From: Salibacterium aidingense DSM 18341 | GTDB taxonomy: Bacteria; Bacillota; Bacilli; Bacillales; Marinococcaceae | Direction: 5' to 3' | DNA: 64,000 nt | NCBI RefSeq assembly: GCF_000429685.1 | Contig: NZ_AUCI01000008.1 | Location: forward strand, 147,145-211,144 | In this document: positions 28,816 to 38,870 of the stretch, piece after piece | Numbering within the stretch: position 1 is the first letter of the stretch | How the letters are laid out: each line of letters opens with the position of its first letter | Program-made: the position numbers and the translations under genes | Notes under the pieces: model-generated | Told to the model about the DNA's origin: nothing | The model's input: only the letters and a program-made list of their open reading frames with translations | Database searches by the model: none

Positions 28816-29200
28816 GTATGCAGAGACGGACCAAATGGGGATTGTCCATCACTCGAATTATATCGTCTGGTGTGAACTGGGACGCACTCATTTTATCCAT
28901 AAGCTGGGGTTCTCCTATGAAGAACTGGAAGCAGCCGGTATTGTCTCTCCGGTTATCCAGGTTGATTTACATTACAAATTACCGGTTCGTTATGGAGATA
29001 CGGTTCTGTTATATACATGGATTGAAAAGTATGACGGTATCCGGGTCGTATACGGATACTCCATCACCAATGGTCAAGGAGAACAGTGTGCGGAAGGGAC
29101 CAGCAGTCACGTGTGTGTGAATAAAACCACGTTCCGCCCCTTATCCATAAAAAAACATTTACCGGAGTGGCATCAAGCCTACGAGAAAAATAAACAGTAA
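28784..29200 (+). CDS. yneP: acyl-CoA thioesterase YneP (4-hydroxybenzoyl-CoA type)
   Basis: A 138-residue hot-dog-fold thioesterase of the YbgC/4HBT group. The catalytic region EVRYAETDQMGIVHHSNYIVW contains the conserved aspartate, and the C-terminal sheet EGTSSHVCVNKTTFRPLSI is typical. It hydrolyses acyl-CoA esters; the substrate is unknown. ATG 28784 is preferred over one nine bases earlier that would abut the AGAAGGA site. It overlaps the double-AAA gene and matches the yneP position after citB in Bacillus. Confidence 0.88.
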   Translation: MTESVTEIEVRYAETDQMGIVHHSNYIVWCELGRTHFIHKLGFSYEELEAAGIVSPVIQVDLHYKLPVRYGDTVLLYTWIEKYDGIRVVYGYSITNGQGEQCAEGTSSHVCVNKTTFRPLSIKKHLPEWHQAYEKNKQ

Positions 29201-29276
29201 TTGGTTTGTCAATTTTTCTGGCACATTTTCCGACAGGAAAATAAATACTGTGGTATAAAAAGGGGAGGGGGATCCC

Positions 29277-29594
29277 ATGGCTTTTGGAATTAACAGGCGT
29301 GAGCTGAATGAATGGAAGCGAAAAGTAAACAATGGAGAAATCGCCTTTATCACCCATTATTGGTATGATCCAAGATTTCCCGACTGCCGTTGTGTGACGA
29401 AAGCAGGCTGTGCTGATGTCAATACATTGTCGGCATGGGGAAAACAATATGGCTTGAAACCAGAATGGATACATGAGCGCCGGACATTTCCGCACTTTGA
29501 TCTATTAGGAGCTACTCAGGTTCGTATACTTAAGGAGGAAGGGATAGTGGCCCAGCTCGAGCGGTTTATCCTTCCTTATTCAGATGAAGTTTAG
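29277..29594 (+). CDS. yneQ: YneQ, conserved hypothetical protein
   Basis: A 105-residue protein matching YneQ of Bacillus in length and in the segments MAFGINRRELNEWKRKV, THYWYDPRFPDC and VTKAGCADV. Three cysteines (DCRC and GCAD) and several histidines cluster in the central part, which could bind metal; this is a guess from residue pattern. No catalytic family is recognised. GGGGAGGGGGATCCC precedes the ATG. It lies between yneP and nadE. Confidence 0.8.
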   Translation: MAFGINRRELNEWKRKVNNGEIAFITHYWYDPRFPDCRCVTKAGCADVNTLSAWGKQYGLKPEWIHERRTFPHFDLLGATQVRILKEEGIVAQLERFILPYSDEV

Positions 29595-29646
29595 AATACA
29601 CAAAGAACAGGTAAATATAAAAAAGAATAGTGCTGGAGGGAAAAAC

Positions 29647-30471
29647 ATGGAAGTCACTCAACAAACAATCATAGACGATTTAGAAGTTCAACCCGATATC
29701 AACGAGCATCAGGAAATCATAGAAAGAAAAGATTTTTTGAAGAACTATTTAAAAAAAACGGGAGCAAACGGCTACGTTTTGGGTATTTCCGGGGGCCAGG
29801 ATTCCACCCTTGCCGCAAAACTTGCCCAGCTGGCTGTTTCAGAATTGAATAACGAAGAATCGAAAACATATACATTTATAGCGATGCGTCTTCCCTACGG
29901 AGAGCAGTTCGACGAGGAAGATGCCGTTACGGCCATGAATTATATTTCTCCGGACAAGGCCGTCACCGTGAACATCCAAAAAGCGGTAGATGCTGCAGAA
30001 GAGGCATTTAAAGAAGCAGTTGGCACGGAAATGAGTGATTTTAATAAAGGAAATACTAAAGCCCGGGAGCGTATGAAGGTTCAATATGACATTGCTGCAG
30101 AATTTGGCTGTCTTGTTCTGGGGACAGATCATGCGGCGGAAGCCTTAACCGGGTTTTTTACAAAACATGGGGATGGAGCCTGCGATGTTGCTCCGTTGTT
30201 CGGATTGAATAAAAGACAGGGAAAGCAGCTGCTGCGCGCCTTGGATGCCCCTTCCAATACCTTTGAGAAAGTACCGACGGCCGACCTGGAAAGTGATAAA
30301 CCGGGACTTCCCGATGAAGAGGCATTAGGGTTTACGTATCATCAAATCGATGACTTTTTGGAAGGGAAAGATATTGATCCGGAGGTAAAAGATAAAATAA
30401 TAAAACGATATGAACAGACGGAACACAAACGTCAGCTGCCGGTCACCATCCATGACGACTGGTGGAAGTGA
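29647..30471 (+). CDS. nadE: ammonia-dependent NAD synthetase
   Basis: NadE converts deamido-NAD to NAD using ATP and ammonia. The 274-residue product (B. subtilis 272) has the N-type ATP pyrophosphatase loop LGISGGQDSTLA, FNKGNTKARERM, VLGTDHAAEALTGFFTKHGDG and the C-terminal EHKRQLPVTIHDDWWK. There is no glutaminase domain, so free ammonia is the nitrogen donor. ATG 29647 follows GGAGGGAAAAAC. In B. subtilis nadE is elsewhere, so local order differs here. Confidence 0.96.
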   Translation: MEVTQQTIIDDLEVQPDINEHQEIIERKDFLKNYLKKTGANGYVLGISGGQDSTLAAKLAQLAVSELNNEESKTYTFIAMRLPYGEQFDEEDAVTAMNYISPDKAVTVNIQKAVDAAEEAFKEAVGTEMSDFNKGNTKARERMKVQYDIAAEFGCLVLGTDHAAEALTGFFTKHGDGACDVAPLFGLNKRQGKQLLRALDAPSNTFEKVPTADLESDKPGLPDEEALGFTYHQIDDFLEGKDIDPEVKDKIIKRYEQTEHKRQLPVTIHDDWWK

Positions 30472-30574
30472 TCCTCCCATAACCGTAGTACATCCTGTCA
30501 TTCCGCTGTTTTTTCCTGGTGTAGACCTGATCGAAAAAGAGAGATGTTTTAAGGAGAAATGGAGAGAAAAGGAA

Positions 30575-31087
30575 ATGGATAAAAAATATTGGCTGTTGCT
30601 TGCACTTATGCTGGTATTAGGTATCTTCAGCGGAATGTTTTTACAATCACAACGGTCAGCTGGAGAAAGCGAACAATTTTACCAGACGGTTTCCGCAAAT
30701 TCCGATTTTCTTTTGGAAATGCAGGAAACCGCAAGAGTTGGAAAATTTGATATTACAGTCCATGATGCCTATATGACAAAAGAAGACGGAGATTCATTTA
30801 TAGTGGTAGATTTGTCATTTTTTAATGCGTCGGAAGAAACACAGGAAATTCCTTTATTTAATATTTTAGTAACTGATGAAGAAGGCTATAGCGCTGAACA
30901 CGATTCGTCTCATGAAGACCAGCGTTTAGTTGGGGGGCAGCTCCGCCCGGAAGGTCTGAGAAGAGGAACGCTTGCTTTCAACGTCCGTCCCTCCGGCCAC
31001 TATGAATTGTCCTATACTAATCATACAGGGAGCGGCCTCGCGAGCTGGAAATTAAATGTAAATGAAGATAAACGCCAGGAGTCTTAA
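30575..31087 (+). CDS. membrane-anchored DUF4352-type protein
   Basis: A 170-residue protein with one N-terminal membrane helix (about residues 4-23, WLLLALMLVLGIFSGMFL) and an extracellular beta-sandwich like DUF4352/telokin-type domains: KFDITVHDAYMT, FIVVDLSFFNASEETQEI, RPEGLRRGTLAFNV and HYELSYT. No lipobox cysteine is present, so it is probably anchored by the uncleaved helix. The start follows AAAAGGAA; the longer frame has no ribosome site. Role unknown; such domains usually mediate extracellular binding. Confidence 0.7.
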   Translation: MDKKYWLLLALMLVLGIFSGMFLQSQRSAGESEQFYQTVSANSDFLLEMQETARVGKFDITVHDAYMTKEDGDSFIVVDLSFFNASEETQEIPLFNILVTDEEGYSAEHDSSHEDQRLVGGQLRPEGLRRGTLAFNVRPSGHYELSYTNHTGSGLASWKLNVNEDKRQES

Positions 31088-31206
31088 AGGAAAGGTCTCT
31101 CTGTCCGGTAATTGATTCTTTTCCTATTTCATGATATTTTGTAGAATTAAGATACCACTATACGAAATATCATAAAGAGAAATAGAATAAGGAGTAAGAG
31201 AGACGT

Positions 31207-32115
31207 ATGCCAATAAAAGTACCCGATCACCTGCCGGCCAAAGACGTATTAACAAAAGAGAACATATTTGTTATGAATGAGAGCCGGGCCTACACGCAGG
31301 ACATCCGCCCGCTTAAAATTCTTATTTTAAACTTAATGCCTTTAAAAGAAACAACAGAAACCCAGATATTAAGAATGCTGGGTAATACTCCACTGCAGCT
31401 GGACGTTTCCTTTCTTCACCCGGATACACACCGCTCGAAAAATACTCCGCATGAACACCTGGCTGCTTTTTATAAAACGATTGACGAGGTGAGCAGCCGT
31501 ACCTTTGACGGCATGATCATCACCGGGGCTCCTGTGGAGAAACTTCCGTTTGAAGAAGTCGATTACTGGGAGGAAATGAAGAAGATTCTGGAATGGAGTA
31601 AGACGAATGTTACGTCCACTCTTCACATCTGCTGGGGAGCCCAGGCTGCGTTATACTATCATTACGGTATTCCGAAACATCCGCTGGAGAAGAAGAAGTT
31701 CGGCGTTTTTGAACATCAGATCCATGACCCCACCCACAGTTTACTGAGGGGGTTTGATGATGTATTTAATGCTCCTCATTCCAGATATACGGAAACAAGA
31801 AGAGAAGATGTGGACAGCGTACCGGATCTCGACATTTTGTCAGAATCAGAAGAGGCCGGGGTTTACCTGCTGGCTTCAAGGAATGGGAAGCAGATATTCA
31901 TTACCGGTCACAGCGAATACGATGCAGAAACGCTTCGCGAGGAGTTTGAACGGGACGCGCGGAGAGGGATTTCCACCAAGCTGCCGAAAAATTATTTTCC
32001 GGAAGACAATCATCTTTTAAACCCGCCATTACGCTGGAGGGCTCATTCCAACCTTTTATTTCTCAACTGGTTAAACTATTTCGTTTATCAGCAAACTCCT
32101 TACGATTTTGCGTAG
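31207..32115 (+). CDS. metA: homoserine O-acetyltransferase (MetA family)
   Basis: MetA acylates homoserine as the first committed step of methionine synthesis. The 302-residue product has the catalytic cysteine in [16 protein letters not shown], the ITGAPVE loop and [10 protein letters not shown]. The glutamate after GAPV is typical of family members that use acetyl-CoA rather than succinyl-CoA, so acetylation is predicted. No S-box riboswitch is seen in the 119 bases upstream, unlike many Bacillus met genes; a 9-bp inverted repeat (31131-31139 with 31165-31173) is the only upstream structure noted. Confidence 0.93.
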   Translation: MPIKVPDHLPAKDVLTKENIFVMNESRAYTQDIRPLKILILNLMPLKETTETQILRMLGNTPLQLDVSFLHPDTHRSKNTPHEHLAAFYKTIDEVSSRTFDGMIITGAPVEKLPFEEVDYWEEMKKILEWSKTNVTSTLHICWGAQAALYYHYGIPKHPLEKKKFGVFEHQIHDPTHSLLRGFDDVFNAPHSRYTETRREDVDSVPDLDILSESEEAGVYLLASRNGKQIFITGHSEYDAETLREEFERDARRGISTKLPKNYFPEDNHLLNPPLRWRAHSNLLFLNWLNYFVYQQTPYDFA

Positions 32116-32120
32116 CGTCA

Positions 32121-32158
32121 GGGTCTGTATAACAGGAAGCTTATACAGACCTTTCTAT
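32121..32158 (+). terminator. terminator after metA
   Basis: GGTCTGTATAA and TTATACAGACC pair around an eight-base loop, followed by TTTCTATTT. Confidence 0.85.
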
Positions 32159-32216
32159 TTGCAGCGGCCGGTATTCGGTCATAGAAGAAACGTCTGGGAC
32201 AGAGGAAGTGATAACG

Positions 32217-33434
32217 ATGGATGCTCTTGATATTGTCATGAACAAACAAAATGTGTTCCCTCACTATCAACCTATTATTAGTGCGGACAAACAGGAAATT
32301 ATGGGGTATGAAGTGCTGGGGCGCTATAAGGTTGGCGAAGAGGTCATCAGCCTGGCTCCTTTTTTTCAGGATTCTTCCATACCTGAAGAATATCGTCTCG
32401 AAATCGAGGAACATATCCACCACCAGGCACTGATGGTATTTCTGGAAGAGCGCCGCGGAGATTACATGTTTCTAAATATTGATGCAAACTTAATTATAAC
32501 GGACGGGGGCGAACATTTCTTCAACCGGATGAATGCCTATAAAGAACAAGGCATGTTGTTTGAAAATATTGTACTGGAATTAAAAGAACATGAATTTCAC
32601 GGTGATTTGTCTCAATTGAAACATGTTATCCAATATGTTCAGAGTATGGGGATTAACGTCGCCTTAGATGATTTAGGAAAAAGCTCCACCCATTTGGATG
32701 AAATCGCCTATTTAAATCCCAATATTGTAAAGGTGGACCTTGAATTCATGGAAGATCACTCCTTTCCCGGAATGTTTAGAGAAGCCCTGCATTCCTTATC
32801 GGTCCTTTCCAGAAAAATCGGGGCTTCCCTCCTGTTCGAAAATATAAGTGAATTCAACCAGTTAAATTTTGCATGGAAGCAAGGGGCCAGATACTTTCAA
32901 GGTCATTATCTGGGAAAACCAAAACCCGGTTTTCTGGATAAAATGACTTTTGCGGAAACCCTGCGTAAAGATTTTAATCACTTCCTTCATTTTGAGAAAA
33001 AAAAGATAGAAGCCCAGATTGAATTAACCAATACATTGGCAGCCCGCCTTCAGGAAGCATTAAAAAACAAAAAAGAACCGATTGATATGGACGAATTGAC
33101 GAAAAGTATTGCCTCCGAACTCGAAGACATCACATTCCGGGTCTATATTTGTAATTATGAGGGCTTCCAGCAGTCCGGCAATGCGGTGCTCGATAAGGAA
33201 GGAAACTGGCAGTATCATTTTGAAGAACGGAATAGAAATTGGAGCTGGCGCCCTTATTTTCTTGAAAACATTGTCCGGATGAATTTTGAAAAAAAGGGCA
33301 TCTTGTCTGATCTTTATACGGATATTCATAAAGAAGAACGAATTCGAACGTATTCTTATCCGATCAACGAAGATCTTTATGTATTTATTGACATCCCTTA
33401 TTCTTATCTATTTGAAAAAGACTTTTTGATTTAG
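32217..33434 (+). CDS. ykuI: YkuI, EAL-domain c-di-GMP-binding protein
   Basis: A 405-residue homologue of B. subtilis YkuI (about 407). The EAL domain occupies about residues 1-240; the EVLGR motif stands where active enzymes have EALLR, and KVDLEFM and FQGHYLGKP follow. A C-terminal PAS-like domain ends in NWSWRPYFLEN and TYSYPINEDLYVFIDIPYSYL. YkuI binds c-di-GMP, but hydrolysis has been reported as poor or absent, so a receptor role is likely. ATG 32217 follows GAGGAAG; a GTG nine bases earlier is less likely. Confidence 0.92.
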   Translation: MDALDIVMNKQNVFPHYQPIISADKQEIMGYEVLGRYKVGEEVISLAPFFQDSSIPEEYRLEIEEHIHHQALMVFLEERRGDYMFLNIDANLIITDGGEHFFNRMNAYKEQGMLFENIVLELKEHEFHGDLSQLKHVIQYVQSMGINVALDDLGKSSTHLDEIAYLNPNIVKVDLEFMEDHSFPGMFREALHSLSVLSRKIGASLLFENISEFNQLNFAWKQGARYFQGHYLGKPKPGFLDKMTFAETLRKDFNHFLHFEKKKIEAQIELTNTLAARLQEALKNKKEPIDMDELTKSIASELEDITFRVYICNYEGFQQSGNAVLDKEGNWQYHFEERNRNWSWRPYFLENIVRMNFEKKGILSDLYTDIHKEERIRTYSYPINEDLYVFIDIPYSYLFEKDFLI

Positions 33435-33438
33435 TACA

Positions 33439-33467
33439 CACCGGCAGCCGCAGGCCGGTTTTCTTTT
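33439..33467 (+). terminator. terminator after ykuI
   Basis: ACCGGC/GCCGGT hairpin followed by TTTTCTTTT. Confidence 0.7.
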
Positions 33468-33505
33468 GATATTGAAATCGCTGTCACACGGAAAGGAGTA
33501 CAGGC

Positions 33506-34666
33506 ATGATCCGGCAAAAGGGAATTTTCCCATTAATGACCTATTTATTTTTTGCTTATTCTGCCTTGACGGTTATGGTAGGGTATGCCCCTATTTATTT
33601 CCAGTTCAAAGGAATGACCGAGACACAAATCGGCTGGCTTATGGCGATGGGGCCCCTGGCTTCTGTGTTTGCCCAGCCGTTTTGGGGCTATATGAGCGAT
33701 AAATGGAAAACCATTAAACGTGTACTCATGATTTGCATGGGGATGGCTATGGGCATCAGTCTAGTATTTTTCCAGATGAATGTTTTATGGTCCCTTATGC
33801 TTTTCATGTTTTTCCTTTTTTTATTCCTTGCTCCCTGTACCGCTCTGGGAGATAGTTTGACACAAAAAACAGTTACTCAACGCGGGTTAAATTTTGGTTC
33901 GATCCGGATGTGGGGCTCGATGGGATTTGCGATTACTTCCCTTCTCACCGGGATATTGCTTGAACAGTTTCATCCTGGTTTCATTTTTCTGCCCTTTTTA
34001 ACTTGTGCAGCTGCAGCCTTCAGCCTTATTTTTTTCCTTCGGGATGCTGAACCGGCTAAAAAGCCGGTTACGATTCTGCACGCGGTTCAATTTGGACTCA
34101 GAAAAGAAGTAGTGATCTTTTTGATTTTGCTGTTTTTTATTTCGATCGGCCACCGCGCGAACGATAGTTTTTTAGGCTTGTATATCATGGAACTGGGCGG
34201 CCGGGAATCTCTTGTTGGGAGAGCCTGGTTTATCGGCGTGGTTTCCGAGGCTGTCGTTTTCTTTTTGTCGGCTCTGTGGTTCCGACGGTTTCATCCCCTT
34301 GTTTTTATTATTATTGCAGGGATGTTGTATGCTTCCCGCTGGTTTATCATGGGAGTCGCGGACGACCCTGTCTACATTTTATGGCTTCAGGTGTTTCACG
34401 GAGTAACATTTGGATTAATGTATTTTTCTTCGATCAGTTATATGACAAGAATTGTTCCTGAAGAATTGCAGGCTACGGGACACTTATTATTTATTACCAC
34501 GTTCTTTGGAATATCCGGAATTGCTGGAGCTTTAGGCGGCGGCTGGGCAATGGAGCAGCTTGGGGGAAGCGGGCTGTACGTGTGGCTTGGTATCTTCAGC
34601 CTGGCAGGGGCAGTTTTTCTTATCTTTTATTCCCTTCGCGTAAAAAACACGTTGGCTTCGGCTTAA
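33506..34666 (+). CDS. MFS transporter (LacY/HcaT-like group)
   Basis: A 386-residue major facilitator with about twelve transmembrane segments. The N-terminal pattern YAPIYFQFKGMTETQIGWLMA and GYMSDKWKTIKRVL (the loop 2-3 motif) with GSIRMWGSMGFAI place it in the MFS_1-like/HcaT-like group, close to YwbF-type proteins of Bacillus. The substrate cannot be told from sequence; nucleoside, sugar or aromatic acid carriers are in this group. AAAGGAG precedes the ATG. dynA follows after 21 bases, so they may share a transcript. Confidence 0.82.
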   Translation: MIRQKGIFPLMTYLFFAYSALTVMVGYAPIYFQFKGMTETQIGWLMAMGPLASVFAQPFWGYMSDKWKTIKRVLMICMGMAMGISLVFFQMNVLWSLMLFMFFLFLFLAPCTALGDSLTQKTVTQRGLNFGSIRMWGSMGFAITSLLTGILLEQFHPGFIFLPFLTCAAAAFSLIFFLRDAEPAKKPVTILHAVQFGLRKEVVIFLILLFFISIGHRANDSFLGLYIMELGGRESLVGRAWFIGVVSEAVVFFLSALWFRRFHPLVFIIIAGMLYASRWFIMGVADDPVYILWLQVFHGVTFGLMYFSSISYMTRIVPEELQATGHLLFITTFFGISGIAGALGGGWAMEQLGGSGLYVWLGIFSLAGAVFLIFYSLRVKNTLASA

Positions 34667-34687
34667 TCGTAAAGGAGGAATGGTCGT

Positions 34688-37600
34688 ATGAAAGCTCCTT
34701 CTCTTACTGATGTATTATTAAAGGAAGAGGAACGACGTGCGTTTTTTCAACAGCACCAATTCTCCATGGAATACCTGGAATCGTTCCTGTCGCAACTAGT
34801 GCATGCCAAGCAGCTGGAATCGTTTCAGGATGTACAACGGCAGCTTGACACCTTTAATCAACAAGAAGACGCGGCCGTTTCGGTCGTGTTCTGCGGGCAT
34901 TTTTCCGCTGGGAAATCGACATTGCTGAATCATTTGATTGGAAACGATATATTACCGTCTCATCCTGTCCCTACCAGTGCCAATGTTGTTCAGTTTCAAA
35001 AGGGAGATCGTACTTTTGTGCGGTACCGGACTTCCTCCAGCGAGGTGTGGGAGGAGGCGACCGAGGATTACCTGCATCATTCCTGGTTCACCACAGATGA
35101 AATAGAGGAGTTGTTTATTCAATCCCCTGAAACGCAACTCCCGGAAAATGTGAAAGTCATGGACACTCCGGGGATAGACTCGAGCATCGCGGCTCACCGG
35201 CTGGCAGCCGAAGCTCCTTTACAGGAAGCCGACTTTGTATGTTACGTCACTGATTACCAGCATGTAGAGTCAGAAGAAAACTTTGCTTTCTTAAAAAAAT
35301 TAAATGGAATGTACATCGAGCCGCTGCTCCTTGTTAATCAAGTGGATAAACATGAGGAACGAGAGTTATATTTTTCCGATTTTCAAAAGAAAGTTACCCA
35401 AAGTTTGAAAAAACAAAATATCACCCTTCATTCCCTTCATTATTTATCTGCCTTAAAGCCAGAAACAACACCGGAATCCTGGAAGCTCCTGAACAGAATG
35501 ATCCAGGCTCTCAGCCGCGATCCTTTCCGGTATGTCAGTCAATCAATGGCTCTCCGGGTATATCAAATTCTAGAAAAAACGGCGGGGGAATGGGAAAGAA
35601 AAGCCAGGCCCGACGCTGAACATGTGGCAGTTATTCAACCTTTCGCCTCCCAGCAGGAGCTTGCAGAGAAGGTGGAGGAAACCAGGCATCTAATCGAAAA
35701 AGCCTCCTCCTGGTCCAAGCATCTGGAAATTGATATGCTTCGAGCCGTTGATACCGTATTTGCCAATGCTAAAATCACTCCATATCATACCAGAACTCTG
35801 GCAAAAGATTACCTGGAAACGAAACAATCTTCGTTCCTGCCGCTCCGCCTGTTTTCCCGCAGAAAACGCTGGACGGAGTTACAGGAGAAACAGGAGAAAT
35901 TAATAGAAAGTCTTCAGGAAAACGTCCGAAACTATATAGATATTCATCTGCAGGATGACCTAAAATCAATTATGACAACTTATGGTATTTTCCAGCAGGA
36001 TATGAAAAGAAAACTATTCGCGCTCCGCCATTCTCCGGATGCCGCTCTATTACGGCAGGCAGAACGCCCGGGATCCAGATATTCTGATGCGTATGTATCG
36101 GTTTTCTGCAGAAGTATAATAGATGAAATACGAAAAAAATACAAAGCCAGTGTGATTGAATGGTTTCCCTATGTAAAAGAAAGAATCTATATGGCTCAGC
36201 AAAAGGAAACAGCTCGTTTACAGAATCAACACGCTAAACTGGAGGAAGCCCTTCTTGTATGGAAAAAGTGGCAGGAGGAGTATACAGCAATCACCCGCAC
36301 AGCAGCACAGGTTATCAAACATCTGGAGTATTCCGCCCTCCCGCTCCAGAGTCAGATGGAACAAACGAAAATGGATGCCGGCGTCGGTCCAAAATCCCCC
36401 GTTGTGTCTGTCAGGAGAGAGCCGGTGGTCGATATCGATGATTTTTATCCTCCGCTGCCGGCACAGACGAAGGTTTCTTATGCCCGGGCCGCAGAAAACA
36501 TGGCCCGGAGAATGGAATATGTTTACTCCCTTCTTCCAGCAGTGAAAACCCTAGCACACCAAAAACAGTCATTAAAAAATAAAGCGGACCGATTAAGACA
36601 CAAATACTACCGGGTGTCGTTGTTTGGAAGCTTCAGTGCAGGAAAATCAACGCTGGCTAATGCAATAGCAGGAGAACCTATACTGGAAGCTTCCGCGAAT
36701 CCTACGACGAGTTTTGTGCAATCCATACAATATCCCGATTCAAGGCATCCGGATCGTACGGTGGAGGTGCAATACAAATCAAGGCGGGAGTTAACCGAAG
36801 ACATGAATGACATTTTATCACCTGCTGGAATGACCCTGGAAACGCCGGAAGACTGGCTTGATATGAAAGCGATGGAAAAGAACAGTGGGGACGAGCAAGA
36901 GGAGGAAGTCCCGCTTCCGGTAGAAGTGCTTCAACCCGAAGAAATTGTTCTCCTGGATCAATACTGGGACTCCTATCATCATTTATCAGCTCGATTAAAC
37001 CGTATAGTCCAGATCGACCTTCAGGAGTACAAAGAAATGCTGCAGCGAAAAGAAGAAGTGCTGCTTATTCGTTCTGCGGCGATATACTTTTGCTGCCGCT
37101 TCACAGCGGATGGGTATGTGTTAACAGATACCCCTGGGATTGGCTCTATTTATAAGCGGCACAGCCAAACAGCATTTGAAGAATTAAAACACGCAGATGC
37201 GGTGTTATTTATCACCTACTACAATCACGCCTATTCGAAAGCGGACCAGGAGTTTCTTAAACAGTTAGGCAGAACGAAAGAATATTTTTCATACGATAAG
37301 ATGTTTTTTCTGGTAAATGCTGCCGACCTGGCCACTACTAATAAGGAATTACAGGATGTTCTTGATTATGTTACGAATCAATTCCAACGCTTTGGTATTT
37401 CCTCTCCCCGGGTATTTCCTATATCTGGAAAGGAAGAATTATATGGTTCCGGGCACGCTTCCGGTGTAGAAGCCTTTTTAAAGCATTTTCAGCATATTGC
37501 TGAGAATGTATTGGAACAAACATTAATAAAAGAAGGACACGAAGAGCTATATCAGGCCAAAAAAGCCCTGGCATGGCATAAACAATATATCCTGCAGAAA

Positions 37601-38356
37601 GAAATGATGGAAAAGAAAGAGGAGAAGAAAATCCGGCATAAAACGCAAGAGTTTATTGAATGGCTGGAAACCTACGACGTAGAACTGGATATTCAGGAGA
37701 CAGAGAGGGAACTGGAAGAATTAATGTTCTATGTGAAACAGCGCGTATTTTACCGCTACTTTGACGAATATAAAGAGAAGTTGGGAGCTCATCGTTTTTA
37801 TCAGGACACGTCTTTTCCTCCACAATTATACCGGTATGTGAATGAATTGATTCAATTTATCTTTTACCTTCTGGCTGAGGAAATCCGTGCTACTGTTATA
37901 CGAATGGAATATTATATCAAACGACAATGGGAAAGTATGCAGAAACAGGTCGTCGAGGCTTTGCCGTCCGAAATAAAAGATTCTTTTGCCAAAACAGAAT
38001 GGAGGGACGGCTTTCCAGAGTTTCGAATATATGAACATCCTCCTTTCCAAAGCGGGGATCTGCCTTATTTAAAACATTACCGCACCGCCGGCCGTTTTTT
38101 CATTGAAGGAGAATACAACGAATTAAAGGAGAGACTGGAACAATCTCTTCGCCCGTATGGTGATGAGTATACAGCATCCTATCACGCCTATTTGAATAAT
38201 ATCTTCATTGCCCGGATGAGAGAAAACTGGGGATCCAGCCTGACATGGTATAAACAGACCGCCTGTCAGGTGAAGGACTCATTGGACTCCGAAAAGGACA
38301 CAGGAGAGCTCCAAACGATTGACAGCATTATACAAAAAATTGATCTTGTCCTATAA
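34688..38356 (+). CDS. dynA: double-headed bacterial dynamin DynA
   Basis: A 1222-residue protein made of two fused dynamin-like units, like B. subtilis DynA (YpbR). Each has a G domain: G1 GHFSAGKSTLLN (about residue 70) with DTPGID (about 158), and GSFSAGKSTLAN (about 647) with DTPGIG (about 814), followed by long helical stalks. The second G4 region, LVNAADLA, resembles the first, LVNQVDKH. DynA fuses membranes independently of nucleotide, aids membrane repair and phage resistance, and works at the division septum. AAGGAGG precedes the ATG. Confidence 0.95.
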   Translation: MKAPSLTDVLLKEEERRAFFQQHQFSMEYLESFLSQLVHAKQLESFQDVQRQLDTFNQQEDAAVSVVFCGHFSAGKSTLLNHLIGNDILPSHPVPTSANVVQFQKGDRTFVRYRTSSSEVWEEATEDYLHHSWFTTDEIEELFIQSPETQLPENVKVMDTPGIDSSIAAHRLAAEAPLQEADFVCYVTDYQHVESEENFAFLKKLNGMYIEPLLLVNQVDKHEERELYFSDFQKKVTQSLKKQNITLHSLHYLSALKPETTPESWKLLNRMIQALSRDPFRYVSQSMALRVYQILEKTAGEWERKARPDAEHVAVIQPFASQQELAEKVEETRHLIEKASSWSKHLEIDMLRAVDTVFANAKITPYHTRTLAKDYLETKQSSFLPLRLFSRRKRWTELQEKQEKLIESLQENVRNYIDIHLQDDLKSIMTTYGIFQQDMKRKLFALRHSPDAALLRQAERPGSRYSDAYVSVFCRSIIDEIRKKYKASVIEWFPYVKERIYMAQQKETARLQNQHAKLEEALLVWKKWQEEYTAITRTAAQVIKHLEYSALPLQSQMEQTKMDAGVGPKSPVVSVRREPVVDIDDFYPPLPAQTKVSYARAAENMARRMEYVYSLLPAVKTLAHQKQSLKNKADRLRHKYYRVSLFGSFSAGKSTLANAIAGEPILEASANPTTSFVQSIQYPDSRHPDRTVEVQYKSRRELTEDMNDILSPAGMTLETPEDWLDMKAMEKNSGDEQEEEVPLPVEVLQPEEIVLLDQYWDSYHHLSARLNRIVQIDLQEYKEMLQRKEEVLLIRSAAIYFCCRFTADGYVLTDTPGIGSIYKRHSQTAFEELKHADAVLFITYYNHAYSKADQEFLKQLGRTKEYFSYDKMFFLVNAADLATTNKELQDVLDYVTNQFQRFGISSPRVFPISGKEELYGSGHASGVEAFLKHFQHIAENVLEQTLIKEGHEELYQAKKALAWHKQYILQKEMMEKKEEKKIRHKTQEFIEWLETYDVELDIQETERELEELMFYVKQRVFYRYFDEYKEKLGAHRFYQDTSFPPQLYRYVNELIQFIFYLLAEEIRATVIRMEYYIKRQWESMQKQVVEALPSEIKDSFAKTEWRDGFPEFRIYEHPPFQSGDLPYLKHYRTAGRFFIEGEYNELKERLEQSLRPYGDEYTASYHAYLNNIFIARMRENWGSSLTWYKQTACQVKDSLDSEKDTGELQTIDSIIQKIDLVL

Positions 38357-38456
38357 CATTGTTGGTTTGTGTATATAGATGTGATAAAATGGAAAGACAA
38401 TAGGCTCGAACATCGATCAGTTGCTGTGATCGAATGATTAGCAAAGGATGATTTAA

Positions 38457-38795
38457 TTGGAACGACGTAATATTTTCCTTGACGATGTGAGGCCTGGACC
38501 AGAAGATCATATTGTAGTAAAAACAGCAGAAGAGTGCATGCTGCTTCTGCGGGATGGTGAACCAGTGTCCCACCTGTCACTGGATCACGATTTAGGAAGT
38601 AAGAAAACAAATGGATTTGACGTTGTACTCTATCTTCTTGAACATAATTTATATCCAGATCATATCACAATACATTCTGCCAATGCAGCGGCTGGAAAAA
38701 AGATGTACCAGCACCTTCTTGAAGGAAAAAAATCGGGGTCTGTTCCGGAATGTGTAAAAGTCACCCATAGACCTCTACCCTTGACCTTTTCATAA
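38457..38795 (+). CDS. cyclic-phosphate processing receiver-like (cREC) domain protein
   Basis: A 112-residue single-domain protein resembling the cREC family of receiver-fold proteins: NIFLDDVRPGP at the N terminus, SHLSLDHDLGS in the middle and a histidine-containing HITIHSANAAAGKKM helix. These were proposed from comparative genomics to process cyclic phosphate ends; no activity is established for this one. The TTG start follows AAAGGATG. It ends before a terminator and lies 75 bases upstream of a HesB-like selenoprotein. Confidence 0.75.
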   Translation: MERRNIFLDDVRPGPEDHIVVKTAEECMLLLRDGEPVSHLSLDHDLGSKKTNGFDVVLYLLEHNLYPDHITIHSANAAAGKKMYQHLLEGKKSGSVPECVKVTHRPLPLTFS

Positions 38796-38802
38796 GTCAA
38801 GC

Positions 38803-38837
38803 TGATTGTCCCGATATGTGAGGGGCAATCTTTTTTC
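38803..38837 (+). terminator. terminator after the cREC gene
   Basis: GATTGTCCC and GGGGCAATC pair around a nine-base loop, followed by TTTTTT. It separates the cREC gene from the selenoprotein cluster. Confidence 0.8.
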
Positions 38838-38870
38838 TTAGGCAAAGCAAGGAAAGGGAGCGGCCAAAAC

